From Armillaria gallica (lineage: Eukaryota > Basidiomycota > Agaricomycetes > Agaricales > Physalacriaceae): a stretch of 64,000 nucleotides of DNA. The position numbers and the translations under genes were made by a program. Positions 23,124-34,139 of this stretch are shown here, piece by piece. Positions within the stretch are counted from its first letter, which is position 1. Each line of letters starts with the position of its first letter. The notes beneath the pieces are model-generated. The model was not told where the DNA came from. It worked only from the letters and a program-made list of their open reading frames with translations, and searched no databases. The DNA is taken from NCBI GenBank assembly GCA_037576215.1, contig JBANDB010000003.1, forward strand, positions 6,262,001 through 6,326,000. Direction: 5' to 3'.

Positions 23124-25393
23124 TCATTCGTCCCTCGCTGCTAGCTTAACCTTCAAACGTAGCTGAGAGCCTTTCTCAATCTGTCCTTCAACTGTCGGGG
23201 TCATAACAAATGATGACTCCCTCCTAACTTCCTCGTTATCGTCAAGCGAAGACTCAAAGGTTCCCAAAAGTTCAATCATGAATGCATGCAATTCCATAAC
23301 GCTGGCAGAATATGAGTTCGCTTCTATAAGGGTTGAAAATATGCCAACGTACGCGAATCGCCACCCAATACACGATCGAGAGCCACCAGCAAATGTAAAC
23401 CTTCGCCGTGTTGGATTTTTAAACATAATGACGGTCAAAGATATGCTTACAGGCTCGCATAAACGCCTAGAGCTGACTTCGTGTTCGGTACCGTATTACG
23501 CAGCCATCGATCAGGATTGAAGACATCCGCGTCGTTGCCGAAGATTTCCTTGTTCCTATTCAAGTGTTTCGTTAACACATGATTCTGAAGAGTGAAATAA
23601 GGTTATATCAACCTGTTGTACGCTGCAATAGAAGCAATGACCTGGGTCCCTTTTGGGATCGGCAGCTCATGCAGCACTTTCCCCGAAGTAGTGGTGATAG
23701 GTGTGCTCAACGGGAGCACGTCATCTTGGCTGGCATATCTAAAAATGTTATACACCACAGGATGGTAGCGGAATGTCTCCTTCAGAGCGTTCATTAGCAG
23801 GGCTAATGGACATCATGCGAACGAACTAACCTTGATCATCGCCGATAGGTAAGGCATCGACTCGAGGTCAGTTGGCAAGAAGCTGCTATCACCACGTTTA
23901 CGGACAACCTGCTCCGTAGCGCGTATTTCTTCACGAAGTCTGTCTTGCATTTCGGGTTTTCTACACATCTCCAGAAGTGCGAAGGATATAGAGTTAGCGG
24001 TCGTTTCGTGGCCAGCGAGTATAATCGTACTGGTGTGTTGAACACGATGAATAACAGCTCCAATGTATAACCAAGAAAACGTACTTCATCTGAGCCAGTA
24101 ATTCCCTTTGTTCCAATCGTTTTTGGGGATTTTCAGAAGCATTGGCTTTGACCAGCATGCTCATGATATCCCTACGGCCGTTGCCCTCGAGCAGGGCTTT
24201 GGACTTTTCCGTGACAAGTTCTTGAGCGAGTATGGTGCTTAATTTGTTTGTGTTCTGTGCATGAGTAAGACGCGTGGATTGGGAGTTGTCCATGATAAAT
24301 CCCGCGAGGTTATATGGGAGGTTATCCATGATAGAGAGAGAAAGGATAGCGGATTTCGTTGGTAAACCGAAAGTGTCGAACCTGGAGTGCGTCAATTGAG
24401 AGAGGGGGTAGAAAAAGAAAAAGAGCTTGTATTACATCACATTGGTGTATGCCTTGGCGAGAGGGTGATCCAGACTATCTAGGGCTCCGAATTGGTAGTC
24501 AAATGCGGCTGCGAATGCAATAAGTAAATATAATACGACGATACGACCGTATCCTCATCATTCACCTTCACCAATAGCATCTAAAGCTGCGCGTGAAACC
24601 CAAGACGTCACATTGAGGGTCATTGATTGGTCACTGTTAAGTTCTATTGTTTCCTTCCACTTTTGGGCCATCTGGAAAGAAGGCGTGAATATATTATGAA
24701 AAAATCATGTAAGCACAAGTTAACCTTCTCAGCGCACGCAAAGAATATCGGAAAGAAAGATTTAGATTCTGGACCGCCGAATCCAGGGAGCATGACTTTA
24801 CGGTGGCGTTTGTGGTCGTCGCCTAAATATCCAAATATCAAATGGGTGACACACACACATATATATATTTACGAAAGACTTGCCATCCACGGCTGTGAGT
24901 CCGGGGCCAACCAATGAACGAGATAGATGGCGTCGACCAATTACTTTAGGGAACCTATAACTCGCAGTGTGATAGATATATTGAAGTGCTTTGGGATCCG
25001 AGATGAAGAGACGGTCTTCCTGGGAAAGATAAATTCAGACGGTCGCGTTGTACACTGAAAACCAGTTCTTACCCCCAAAGGCGCACGAACGCGGAAAATA
25101 TCTCCGTACATCACCTGCCATTTGAAGTCGACCTGCAAAGGTTGGAGGCAGGAAGGTGGGAATCACATTGGATGCACACCTCGCCGGCTTGTGCCTGTAG
25201 AAGTTCCGGTAGGTTTCCTGGAAGGGCAGCCGATTAGTTTCCTGTACACATACAAGGGAATGGGTGATTACTTACCATATAAAAATGATTTAGATGCAGG
25301 TCCGGGAACCTGAGAAATAGAGATGCGCGACCATCGTTTGTATGTGAGATAGATAGTAGTAAGAACGACGACAACGAGGAGTCCTGCAAACAT
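23124..25393 (-). CDS. Cytochrome P450 monooxygenase
   Basis: ATG at 25393; MFAGLLVVVVLTTIYLTYKR is an N-terminal membrane anchor, followed by the proline hinge QVPGPASKSFLYGNLPELLQ. Downstream exons give the I-helix oxygen-binding motif AGHETTANSISFALLEM, the K-helix ETFRYHPVVYN, ELPIPKGTQVIASIAAYNRN, PERW-equivalent DVFNPDRWLRN, and the heme loop FTFAGGSRSCIGWRFAY with the ligand cysteine. Stop TGA 23124-23126. The expected size is about 530 residues and all catalytic motifs are present. It acts at the ER membrane with a reductase. Substrate unknown; no cluster partner sits next to it. Confidence 0.9.
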
Positions 25394-26559
25394 GGTTATG
25401 AGTATACTGATAATTCACTGCATAGAAGATACCTTTAAAAGCCTTTCAAGCATCCGTTCCATCACGGAGAAGCCTGAGTCTGGATAAGACGTTGTACATG
25501 ATGCGGCGAGTAAAGATGATGCGGAGGGAAACTGTGACCCGTGTTGATAGCACAGAGGTCCGCATTCGTCGCGTGAGCCAGTACAGCAAGGAATAATAGC
25601 TGTTTCGACCTACCACGTGGACAGTCAAATGACGGGAATCCCCCGCCCAATTGGATTCGAATGGATAAAAGTGTCGTGGGTATCATTGGGTGAGATTCCG
25701 TTTTCCCTAGGCAAAACGGCAGAGGTGTTATTTAATTGGAAGATATTGAAGAATCAGGCGCCTCACTATGCGAACAAAGAAGGTCATGGGAATGTACTCA
25801 TAGTGTACCCTTCAGTTAGTATTTCATGAAAATAGGACGTAGAGTCCTGTGAGATGAAGATGAAAATAGCACGACCGTAGACTGGTGACCCTATCTCTGA
25901 ACACAAGTAACTTTCTGTCTAGAGAGACGGTTACGAGTCAGTCTAGCACCACCGCTCCAAGATAATGTGACTTAAGGTGATAAGCAGGAATTGTAGTCCA
26001 CAGAAGCTACGAAGAGTAAGCCAAGCACATGAAGGAGTCACAGCTCTGACCAAAAGACCCGGAACTTGTCAAAGCGTGGGTGCTTAAACGTAAGTAGCCT
26101 AAATGCTGAGTGTTAAGCTGGCCGGTGGTCGCGGGATGTCGCTACCGATCCAAAAATATAAAAACAAAGATAAGAGAAAGGATTTGAACTTGGCAAGAAA
26201 AGAAAACCACAAAGGATAGCTCGGCCCGACATCCGGAAATACATGTCCGGCAATTTCCGCCACTGGCTGTAACCGCCCTGATGGTTACACCCCAATACTT
26301 GCCACCTACCTCTCGAGTGATAAAGTACGCAGTCGACTACCACACCACACCTCTGATGCACCACCTTTGCGATCTATAAACATCACTTTAGAGTATCTTC
26401 TTTCTCTGGACCGAGATAGTCACAAAGAGAGACTGATATCTTCTATCATAATACCACTTTGGTCGGATATCCACGTGTGGTCGGCCTATCTCTTACGATG
26501 TATTCAATCCTTGGGCAAGGAGGAGCGCCACAAAGCCCTTCAATGCGGATGCTGCTACT
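25394..26559. other. Intergenic, P450 promoter side
   Basis: Contains the presumed P450 promoter. Two short overlapping minus-strand frames at 25446-25690 have no recognised content. No repeats seen. Confidence 0.3.
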
Positions 26560-26985
26560 ACTAAACGAAAACATCATCACCGGCGTCCTCTCTCTCCTCA
26601 TCGACCTGACCGAATTCGCTGAATCCGGTCCTTCCGTCACGTCTTCTCGCACGCTTTTTCCTTGTGGCTCCGGAGCTGTAGCTTTCCACAGCTGACAGAG
26701 CGCCGCGCTGGTTGGACAGGTTTCTCCTGTATGCGCGACATCCTCTGCATATTCTTTTATGGATAACAACACATCATCGACTTGCCCGGCGTATTTCCAG
26801 ACGCTGCGATCATACACGAGCTCGAAAGTTTGTCGAAAGTATTTGCGCGCGAAGTGTCTTTTCGAGGCACATCGACCCGAGCTGAACGTTGTCAATCTCG
26901 GCGCGCATTATACTTTGATGACTTGTCTCACCGTCGCTTCATAGACTTCACGAATCACGTCAAGCATATCTAGATCACAGCGCGG
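26560..26985 (-). CDS. Possible minus-strand gene 3' part, unrecognised
   Basis: A minus-strand frame reads RQTFELVYDRSVWKYAGQVD then DVLLSIKEYAEDVAHTGET. A plausible later frame gives RKKRARRRDGRTGFSEFGQV and an acidic tail ending DDVFV and stop near 26560, which looks like a genuine nuclear-type C-terminus. An upstream piece DLDMLDVIREVYEAT ends at a GTGAGA donor near 26935. The splicing is my reconstruction and no family is recognised. Confidence 0.3.
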
Positions 26986-27061
26986 TTCGCTGGAAGGGAT
27001 TTGTCTTACTTATCTCGCCTAGCATCCCGCTCTTCGCGCGCCGATCCACGTCCAAAGATGC

Positions 27062-27394
27062 TTGATGGCCGGCGCTCTGTTTCTCGTCGAGTATGTCTGG
27101 GGCGACTTACGCCGCATGGCGTCCGCTGCGATACGATCTGCGCTCAGAGGCAAAAAAAAACTTCTTTCGAGGATGCAGGATACCCGTGGATACGCAAATC
27201 ATGCCAGAGAATACTTCTCTCAGCTTCTAGATGAAATGGCCAAGTATACGGCCTTTCGGTCGGCGTTGCAAGTGTCGAAGATATCAGATCCGCGAAACTC
27301 GATGTCGGGCTTGCTCATTGAACGCTTGGAATCGTCTGAAGGATGTAGTGGAAGAGAGGATTGCGCTGGAGCGAGAGTATGTCCGGGAAGATAA
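27062..27394 (+). CDS. Possible helical coding segment, unrecognised
   Basis: A plus-strand frame gives ASAAIRSALRGKKKLLSRMQ and HAREYFSQLLDEMAKYTAFR, long amphipathic helices. A second frame then takes over with NRLKDVVEERIALEREYVRE, as if a frameshift or intron lay near 27320. An intact gene cannot be assembled and the frames may be coincidental. Confidence 0.25.
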   Translation: MMAGALFLVEYVWGDLRRMASAAIRSALRGKKKLLSRMQDTRGYANHAREYFSQLLDEMAKYTAFRSALQVSKISDPRNSMSGLLIERLESSEGCSGREDCAGARVCPGR

Positions 27395-27786
27395 ACGTTG
27401 CGCTAATACTTCGGTCTGTTCAACTCTTTTTCTTCGGTAAATTACTACCTCTTTGACTCCACCCCCCTCTTTGTTAGTGCGTAACCACCATCTATGGGAC
27501 CTCAGTTCCGAGGAAGAATCTACTAGCAACGAACCCCTGTCTCGCATATACCTTTTCCCCGTGGCTCGCTCCGAGCTTCTCGAAAGCTCGAGGCAAGAAG
27601 GTTCTAGACTCGGCGACGCGTCAGGGAACGATCACGTGGTATGCGCCTCGACACCCGATGGGTATTACTAGGCGTTGCTCATCTTGGCCTGCACATGCCA
27701 GGTGCACACACTTCAAGACTCTCACAATACACTTGATCGCAAAATATGGCGAGGCAGAGTGTACTGACGGTACCGGGGACTATTCA
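27395..27786. other. Intergenic, no supported gene
   Basis: A 72-codon plus-strand frame is present but has no recognisable content. This is the 5' flank of the heat-shock gene. Confidence 0.3.
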
Positions 27787-27787
27787 T

Positions 27788-27807
27788 AGAAAGTTCGAGA
27801 ACGTTCT
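27788..27807. promoter_or_regulatory. Perfect heat-shock element
   Basis: GAA at 27789-27791, TTC 27794-27796, GAA 27799-27801 and TTC 27804-27806 form four alternating inverted nGAAn pentamers with exact 5 bp spacing, the binding array of Hsf1 trimers. It lies 125-145 bp upstream of the Hsp20 ATG. A weaker two-and-a-half unit copy (GAA-TTC-GTT) is at 27851-27863. Confidence 0.88.
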
Positions 27808-27875
27808 GCGGTTTACGAGGTGTCTCATGGTGTATTGGTCACCTGCAGCGGAAAGTTCGAGTTAAAATTTTGAGG

Positions 27876-27885
27876 GATATAAAAG
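27876..27885 (+). promoter_or_regulatory. TATA box of the Hsp20 gene
   Basis: GATATAAAAG lies 46-55 bp before the ATG at 27931, a normal place for an inducible fungal promoter, and downstream of the heat-shock element. Confidence 0.7.
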
Positions 27886-27930
27886 AGCCTCGTCTCACCA
27901 GTCCTACATTCATCCAAACTTGAAGCGACG

Positions 27931-28477
27931 ATGTCTGTCTACTACTACGAACCCTTCTACAACTTTGACCGTCTCCTCGACGCCTTTGGCAGTCGTCCTA
28001 TTGGACAGCAGTTGACGGCTCCCAACGACCCTACGACGTCCGTGTTCAGGCCAAAGTAAGTCGCCCTCGTCATCTATGACATCATACCAATTCTGACTGC
28101 ATTCCTGTAGAATGGACCTGCACGAGGATGCGACCAAGAACAGCGTGACCGCCACCTTTGAGCTGCCCGGCCTCAAGAAGGAGGACGTGCAGATCGACGT
28201 GCATGATGGCCGCCTCACCATTTCTGGCGAGGTCAAGACTTCCTCTGAGCACGAGGAAGAAGGCTATGCTGTTCGTGAGCGCAAGTACGGCAAATTTTCG
28301 AGGATGTTGAGGCTTCCTCAAGGAGTCAAGGTAAGCTTTGTTTCTTCAAGGGCGTTCGTTGACTAAGATATCTTCTAGGAAGAGGAAATTAAAGCCTCGT
28401 TTGAAAATGGCCTGTTGACGGTGACGTTCCCCAAGGCGGCACCTGAGACGGCGCCGAAGAAGATTACAATTTCTTGA
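27931..28477 (+). CDS. Small heat-shock protein, Hsp20/alpha-crystallin family
   Basis: Three exons: 27931-28055, 28111-28330, 28379-28477, giving about 147 residues. The N-terminus MSVYYYEPFYNFDRLLDAFG is aromatic, as usual in this family. The alpha-crystallin domain follows: TATFELPGLKKEDVQIDVHD, GRLTISGEVKTSSEHEEEGY, VRERKYGKFSRMLRLPQGVK, then IKASFENGLLTVTFPKAAPE and the C-terminal KKITIS, containing the I-x-I/V-like anchoring motif. Known role: ATP-independent holdase chaperone that assembles into oligomers in the cytosol. Regulation is clear from the sequence: a perfect heat-shock element and TATA box lie directly upstream. Confidence 0.95.
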
Positions 28478-30613
28478 ACAAGAAGTTGATTTGAATGTTA
28501 CGGTTACCGAATTCGAATGTTGTATCAGTAGTATGAATGAGAAATTTTATTTTTTAGAAAAATCATTGCTGAGATGATGACGATGATGCAAAGTCAAGAA
28601 TGGTAAGTTCGGTCTGCCAACCCGCCCTATAATAACCACACAAGGATAGGGAAGGCTGATTCGCAGCTTAACCATGTAGCAGACGAGGGCTGGTTTTATA
28701 TCACAATAGTGGTGCGAAGAACAGAACCATTGGCCATCAAGCGAACAGCACCATTGCACTCCGAAGGGTTGGCAACTATATTCGGTTCAGTCTTGACTTT
28801 TGCGAAAGATGACGATGTCTGGCACTCCACAAGCCCAAGTGTTTGTCGTGTCAGCTCGTGATGGTTGAGGATCACCTCCGACGTCCCTTGGAAGGGGCTG
28901 GGTGTGGAAGTATGCCACTGTTAGTGGTCAATGTCAGCGCCAGCCTTTGAGTCGTCATATTGCTAATAGATACTTACGGTAAGGACAGCGAGCCATGGCG
29001 AGAGATGCTGCACTTTCCGTGCGTCTATTGGCGCTATTTTAAGAAAAGCCCACTGGCCATTAGATACGTAACTTTGCGTGCCAATAATGGACGATATAGT
29101 AGCGGGATAAGTGAAGGGGAAAATGCGGGATCCGCATTCCGCCACCCTCAGGTTTAGACTCATTATTCGATACACGTTGGTCTGATGAAACTTTTATTAG
29201 TGGACTTTCATAAACGTTCAACGTAACATGGCCTTCTGTTGACTTACATTCCTGTCTCATTCTATCAGAATTCCCTCGTCCTGTTGTCGCCAAAGTATGC
29301 GTTCGTGCATTTTCAGTTACATGGAGTCAATAATAATGCCTCGGAATAGAAGCTGGCTGTAGATATCTCATCAGTGATTCCGAAAATTTGGCACGGTGAC
29401 ATCGCTTACAAGAGATTCAAGGCAGTGAGGTCAAGTGAGCAGAACCCAATCGTGTATGCAATAATCCTACAGAGTGCTCTCCTGGACAATATAGCCTTCG
29501 AGAGCTATTGATCCTGTCTAATAATTTGTACAGAGACTCTATGACTTGATACAGTGAAACGACGTTTGTCATTTTTGCAAGATTGGTGGCAACGCGAAAG
29601 TCGAATTCCAGGGCAGTGGACGCATCAAGGCCGCGGGTAGAACTGAAGATAAATTAGCTTCTGTAGTCTATATTTAAGGACGCATGACCGAATTACAAGA
29701 ACCTCTGAAATTGAGATGCGTTTTTCTCTCTATCAGACACACCACGAATAGCTGTATCGTTGGCAAGAGTTCTTTCGCGTGTTACGAATCAAAGACGCTG
29801 GTCAGTAGTTAAGGAATGTCTTCTGTGTAATCCTCTCGAGAATATCGTTTTAGCAGTAAGCTTGATTGTCTACTCAACACTGAGGGTAGGGAAATGCACG
29901 TCATCTCGGAAGAGTAAACGACGTCCTCGCGATAATTTCTTGAGGATATCGTGATGGCAGCGCTAAGAGAGTCGAAATAGACGTCGGTCTCAAAAGCATG
30001 ATTGATTCCAAAGTCTTGAGTAGGGACGCCGGGGACGATGTTGAGCAGGAGGAAGACTCGCGAGAAGATAATAAAGGACCGGAAGGGGTAGCTTCGGCAC
30101 GAAATACGGAACATTTTGAAATATTTAGTCGGCAATCGCCGTCAATGGTTGCCATCAATGTCGCATTCCCCCCGCCCCTCTCCGCATTCGTACAGATAAC
30201 GCGCCGCCAAGGCTGAGGACCGTATTCTCAACACCATGTAGACACGTAGAATCCAAGGTGGTAAGACCAATGACCATTGTAAGCAGGTGAAAACTTTCTT
30301 CGAAAACATAAAAGTAAAACCGACGTACCGTTGGAAATGCCCACCAATGCGCACTGCATTCTTATCGTGCAACCCGACGTCGTCGGAGCGCTCAGGACGT
30401 GCCTTTTACCCTTGATCGCGTACGGCAACTCCGACCAGTAAATAGCATGGGCGAATCGATGTCCGGACTAAAACCCTTGTATCTCCTTTCTTCATGGATG
30501 CTGAATTGTGGTGCGTGGCGAATTCAGTCGTTATTTTCTTCATCTCACATCTTTTGTAGGCAAAGAGCATGGTATAGCGGTCGCTTTTGACAGACATCCA
30601 GCGGACTCATCGC
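28478..30613. other. 2.1 kb intergenic stretch
   Basis: Several frames of 60-108 codons occur on both strands (for example 29809-30135) but none has recognisable domains or consistent splice structure. No repeats or RNA genes seen. Confidence 0.35.
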
Positions 30614-31794
30614 ATGAACAGGACCCAGCTCGCTTCGTTATCGTTGCCCCCAGCCCCTCCAGATACTAGGTCGACGCTCACGACAAGGACATTCCTGATG
30701 GTTCTGCTCCCATCTTTTCTTTCCTACTATTTTGCAGCGCGCCTCGCGTTAAGTGGCCGAGCGATTTCAACTCGAGTTGCCTTTCTCCCTGTAGCGCTCT
30801 ATACCACATACAAATGCGCCACATCACTCGACCTTGCCCCTGGAGAAGAGAATGTCAGAAACAGGTGGTTTAATAATAATTTGGTGGTACGTCGCATCAC
30901 AGCATTTGAAAGCTAGCGATCATTTCCAATGCTTAGATGGCCATGGCCTTATGCTCCTCTCGTATCGTCACTTGGACCTTTGGACCTACGCCACCGCGTC
31001 GACTGGATCAGTCTTCTCCTTCGTCGCCTCTCCAGCTCTGCCTAAGTCTTCGAGGATACAGCTGGAACTGGGGTATCCCGAAAAGCCGTGCGCCCAGAGA
31101 ATGGCGCCCAACGAGCTCCGTCACGCGTTTTGTTATCGCCACCCACCTATCCGTCCTCTTCCACATCATCTTGTTCGACATACTACTTATACACGTCGAA
31201 TACATCGCCCCAGGAACTTGGCAGTCCCCCTTGGGCGCACCCATCCTCCCGCCCTCCGGTTATCCAAACCTCAAAACCACCTACATCTCTTTCCTCTCGT
31301 TCTTCCTCGTGTACAGCTCCGTCCAGATCATCTACGACACCGCCACCCTCATCGGCGTCGCCATCTTCCAGCAACCACCCAGCGAATGGCCACCTCTCTA
31401 TGACAACGTTCTCCTCTCAACGTCCCTGGCACAATTTTGGGGTCACAGATACCACCAAATCTTCCGGCAAGCATTTGCTGGGCCGTTTGCGCTCTTGCCG
31501 CTACCTGCAAATGTTCAACTATTTGGAGCGTTCTTGATATCAGGCGTGTTCCACTGCTTCGGGGCGTGGGGGTATGGCAATGGAGCGCACTGGTGGCGGA
31601 TGGGTGGGTTCTTCGTGGCCAATGCGTTGGGTATCGGGCTGGAGAGGGCGTGGTCATACCTCTTTGGGAGGAAAGTTGGTGGAGTGGCGGGAAAGATATG
31701 GACGGTCCTGTGGTTGGCCGGCTGGGGGAACTGGTTATTTGATGAGTACTCAAGGAGTGGTATGATATATCAAAGGATCTTGTTGCACGTTTAA
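30614..31794 (+). CDS. Wax-synthase-like membrane O-acyltransferase
   Basis: Two exons (30614-30886, 30937-31794) encode about 376 residues starting MNRTQLASLSLPPAPPDTRS. Multiple hydrophobic helices are visible (TFLMVLLPSFLSYYFAARLA, FVIATHLSVLFHIILFDILL, YISFLSFFLVYSSVQIIYDT). Family landmarks are LRGYSWNWG, SLAQFWGHRYHQIFRQAF and the HCF-bearing helix FGAFLISGVFHCFGAWGYGN, whose histidine corresponds to the catalytic one of the MBOAT_2/wax synthase domain. Expected activity: transfer of an acyl group from acyl-CoA to a hydroxyl on a lipid, terpenoid or similar acceptor at the ER. Members also occur in fungal natural-product clusters, but no cluster is evident here. Confidence 0.85.
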
Positions 31795-31880
31795 TAGCAT
31801 ACAGTATTTGTTAAGTAGATGATGAACTACAGAATGAAAAATGCGTGAACCTGAAGTAAGAGTCTGGCTTCAACAAGGAA

Positions 31881-31965
31881 GGCTTTCTGGTAGAATGGTA
31901 GCGTGTTTGGCTTTGATTTCTGAATGTTTAACAAAAGGTTGTGGGTTTGAGTCCTGAGGTAGTCA
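31881..31965 (+). other. Degenerate tRNA-like sequence
   Basis: The ends GGCTTTC and GGTAGTC can pair at six of seven positions. A box-A-like TGGTAGAATGGTAGC, a CTTTGAT loop identical to a Gln(TTG) anticodon loop, and a box-B-like GGTTTGAGTCC (31944-31954) occur in order. The anticodon stem cannot be closed and the T stem has a mismatch, so this is a tRNA relic or a SINE-like head, followed by T-rich tandem CAGTT repeats. Confidence 0.35.
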
Positions 31966-32026
31966 TATCTTTTATCAGTTTTATCAGTTTTCTCAGTTCT
32001 AACTTCTAAGTTCTGAACTTTGAGTA

Positions 32027-32945
32027 GGGTTGCGCACGAAATCTCTAGGGGGTAACATACCGACCCCTCCTTGAGGGGGGTGTTTTGATACAGTAATTTA
32101 CCGTTAGTTACCTATCACGTATGAATATCACATGATTGGCGTGCAGCAATTACATATTTTTTAGCCTGGGAGTGGGACCCAGGGCGGGGGTTTCGCTCGT
32201 GGTTGCAGACATTGGAACTCCGACATGTGCCGAACTTCGATCCAAGAGCCGCAGTAACTACCGTTCATGTTTCTTGTGTTGTCTATCTCTTTCTGTGAGT
32301 CCCAAAGTGAGGAGTATGTCCAAAATGTTCTCTCTGATGATTTTTGAGCTTTTGTTGTGCTTCCAATTTATCTAACCAGATGTCCCATGTCTAAGCAGCT
32401 TGTAACAAGCCTTGGAGAGCTTGTTTGGATGAAATTTGTGGACCTTTCTCCACGCAAGCTCTCTGTTAAAGCCACTAATTTTACAGCTTAAGATCTACAA
32501 TTTTTCATCACATAATCCTTCAAGAACATGAAGATTCAAATAGAGGCGAAAGGATCACATGACCAGCTGTGTACCGGTTATCACCGGTTATCTGTCGGGG
32601 TTTGAATTTCTGCAACCAAGAGCCCGCCCCGGATACCAGGCTTTATATAGAGATACGAGTTCCGCGAGTATATAATAAAGACGGCTCGCCAGGCTACATA
32701 TTTTTATCTAGAAACTTCATCTTTGCACTTTTTGCGTATTTTCCTCTCCTGTGAGCTATAATTTAGTGCAGAACATTACAGAGCAAAACATTATTTTGTA
32801 AACATAAATTATGTTAATAAGTAGAGTTGAATGTGATTTTGCTGCTCCTGCATCATCACATGACAGGTAAGTTACCAGTAACTAACCGGTAACTTACCGG
32901 TCCGAAACCCTACTGTATCAAAACCTAGGGTTTCGTGCGCAACCC
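32027..32945. mobile_element. 919 bp inverted-repeat element with TA target
   Basis: Perfect 15 bp ends GGGTTGCGCACGAAA face each other, each bounded outside by TA (32025-32026 and 32946-32947). A second inverted block, TTTTGATACAGTA, occurs a few tens of bases inside each end, and short GTTAGTTACC and CACATGA motifs recur near both ends. No transposase frame is present. It fits a non-autonomous TA-inserting DNA element. Confidence 0.8.
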
Positions 32946-33102
32946 TAATTTCGAGTCTTGACTCGGCCCTCCATTGTTCAAGAATCAATCATCAATGTTC
33001 AACGATACCCAAGGGGGTGGTGGAAATAAAATCCCAGATAAGGGAGGGGGGGGGAGGGGTCCTGATCTTAAATGCGATACCAAAATACCTTATATAGGGA
33101 TA

Positions 33103-33735
33103 CAGTGATCACCCGGTCCTTTGTACAGGCAAATTTCCGGTGGTTATTTAAGCTTCCCTCAATAAATTTTCATCCTATAAAGTATACCATAGTGTTCAGC
33201 CTATGCTCAAGAGTATGGATTCTAATTCTCAGGTTATTCGATGATGATTTGATAGTGTGGTGAATTTTTTCGAGGAAGGCCCATATTTTCTGGTTACTGG
33301 GACCTTTGTACACCGGTTTCTGTGCGCCAAATTTGGGCCACTGTTTCCCGATTTGGACACATTTCTCATGGTTTCGACGAGGGTTTCTGGCTTGTTTTGC
33401 CTATAATACCACAATGACTGATCTCTGGCCCATAGTCCCGCAGAAGAAATTTATCATTATAACTATATAAACAATTTAAAACACTTCTATATGCATCCCA
33501 GTGCCTGTACTTTGCTCTAAACCTGTATTTGTGTTTTACCAAAATTCATATTCTTTACCTTTGATTTTTTCCTGATGGATACATGCCTGTTTGACTTGAT
33601 TTTTGTTGATAGTATGGTAGCCTATACTGTGCTTGAGAAAATAAAAATAAAACTGGCTCCATTGCGGTACAAAAAGAGAAGTTATATCACGGTGTACAAA
33701 GGAATGGTGGTGTACAAAGGACCGGGTGATCACTG
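33103..33735. mobile_element. 633 bp Tc1/mariner-type MITE
   Basis: Perfect 25 bp inverted ends starting CAGTGATCACCCGGTCC are flanked by TA on both sides (33101-33102, 33736-33737), the signature of Tc1/mariner insertion. An extra subterminal copy of the GGTGTACAAAGGA motif lies inside the right end, and a related ACCTTTGTACACCGG occurs near 33300. There is no transposase. The interior is AT-rich. Confidence 0.88.
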
Positions 33736-33859
33736 TATTAGAGGGCCTTGTGAGGTATAAAATGATGCTTCTATCTCAATAGGATCTCTTTGTGCATTTG
33801 TTAAAGCATCCAACATGCTTTATATACCTTTTTTGTGCTATAGTGAGTCACCGCAACCC

Positions 33860-34036
33860 TGTTGAGGTTATATTCAGCCTATACCACGGTATTTCATTTA
33901 CTTATTATTTCATCTACTTTACTATATTTAGTTTATCTTCCCCTGTTTCGAGTCATTATCCACAGCCGATCATCCCAACCGCACCTCAGTCGTTCACTAT
34001 CACTATGTGTGTCTGACTGAGTATCTTATCCTAACA
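33860..34036 (+). repeat. 5' LTR of the copia element
   Basis: 177 bp, TGTTGAGGTT...CCTAACA. It lacks a 58 bp GT...AG block present in the 3' LTR. Confidence 0.93.
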
Positions 34037-34139
34037 GGTTCTGGGCTCCCGTTGGTCTTACCTGCGCGAAGATATACACACGTCATTTCCCTGAGCGACT
34101 CAATATACTGCATAGACTGTGCATACGAAATCCCCAACT

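Noticed and set aside
30120..30140. GTCGGCAATCGCCGTC shared with 21850-21866
   Set aside because: A 16-17 nt near-palindrome inside an unrelated coding exon; too short to be meaningful.
29809..30158. 85-108-codon minus-strand frames
   Set aside because: Two frames overlap each other, neither with a domain or credible splice partners.
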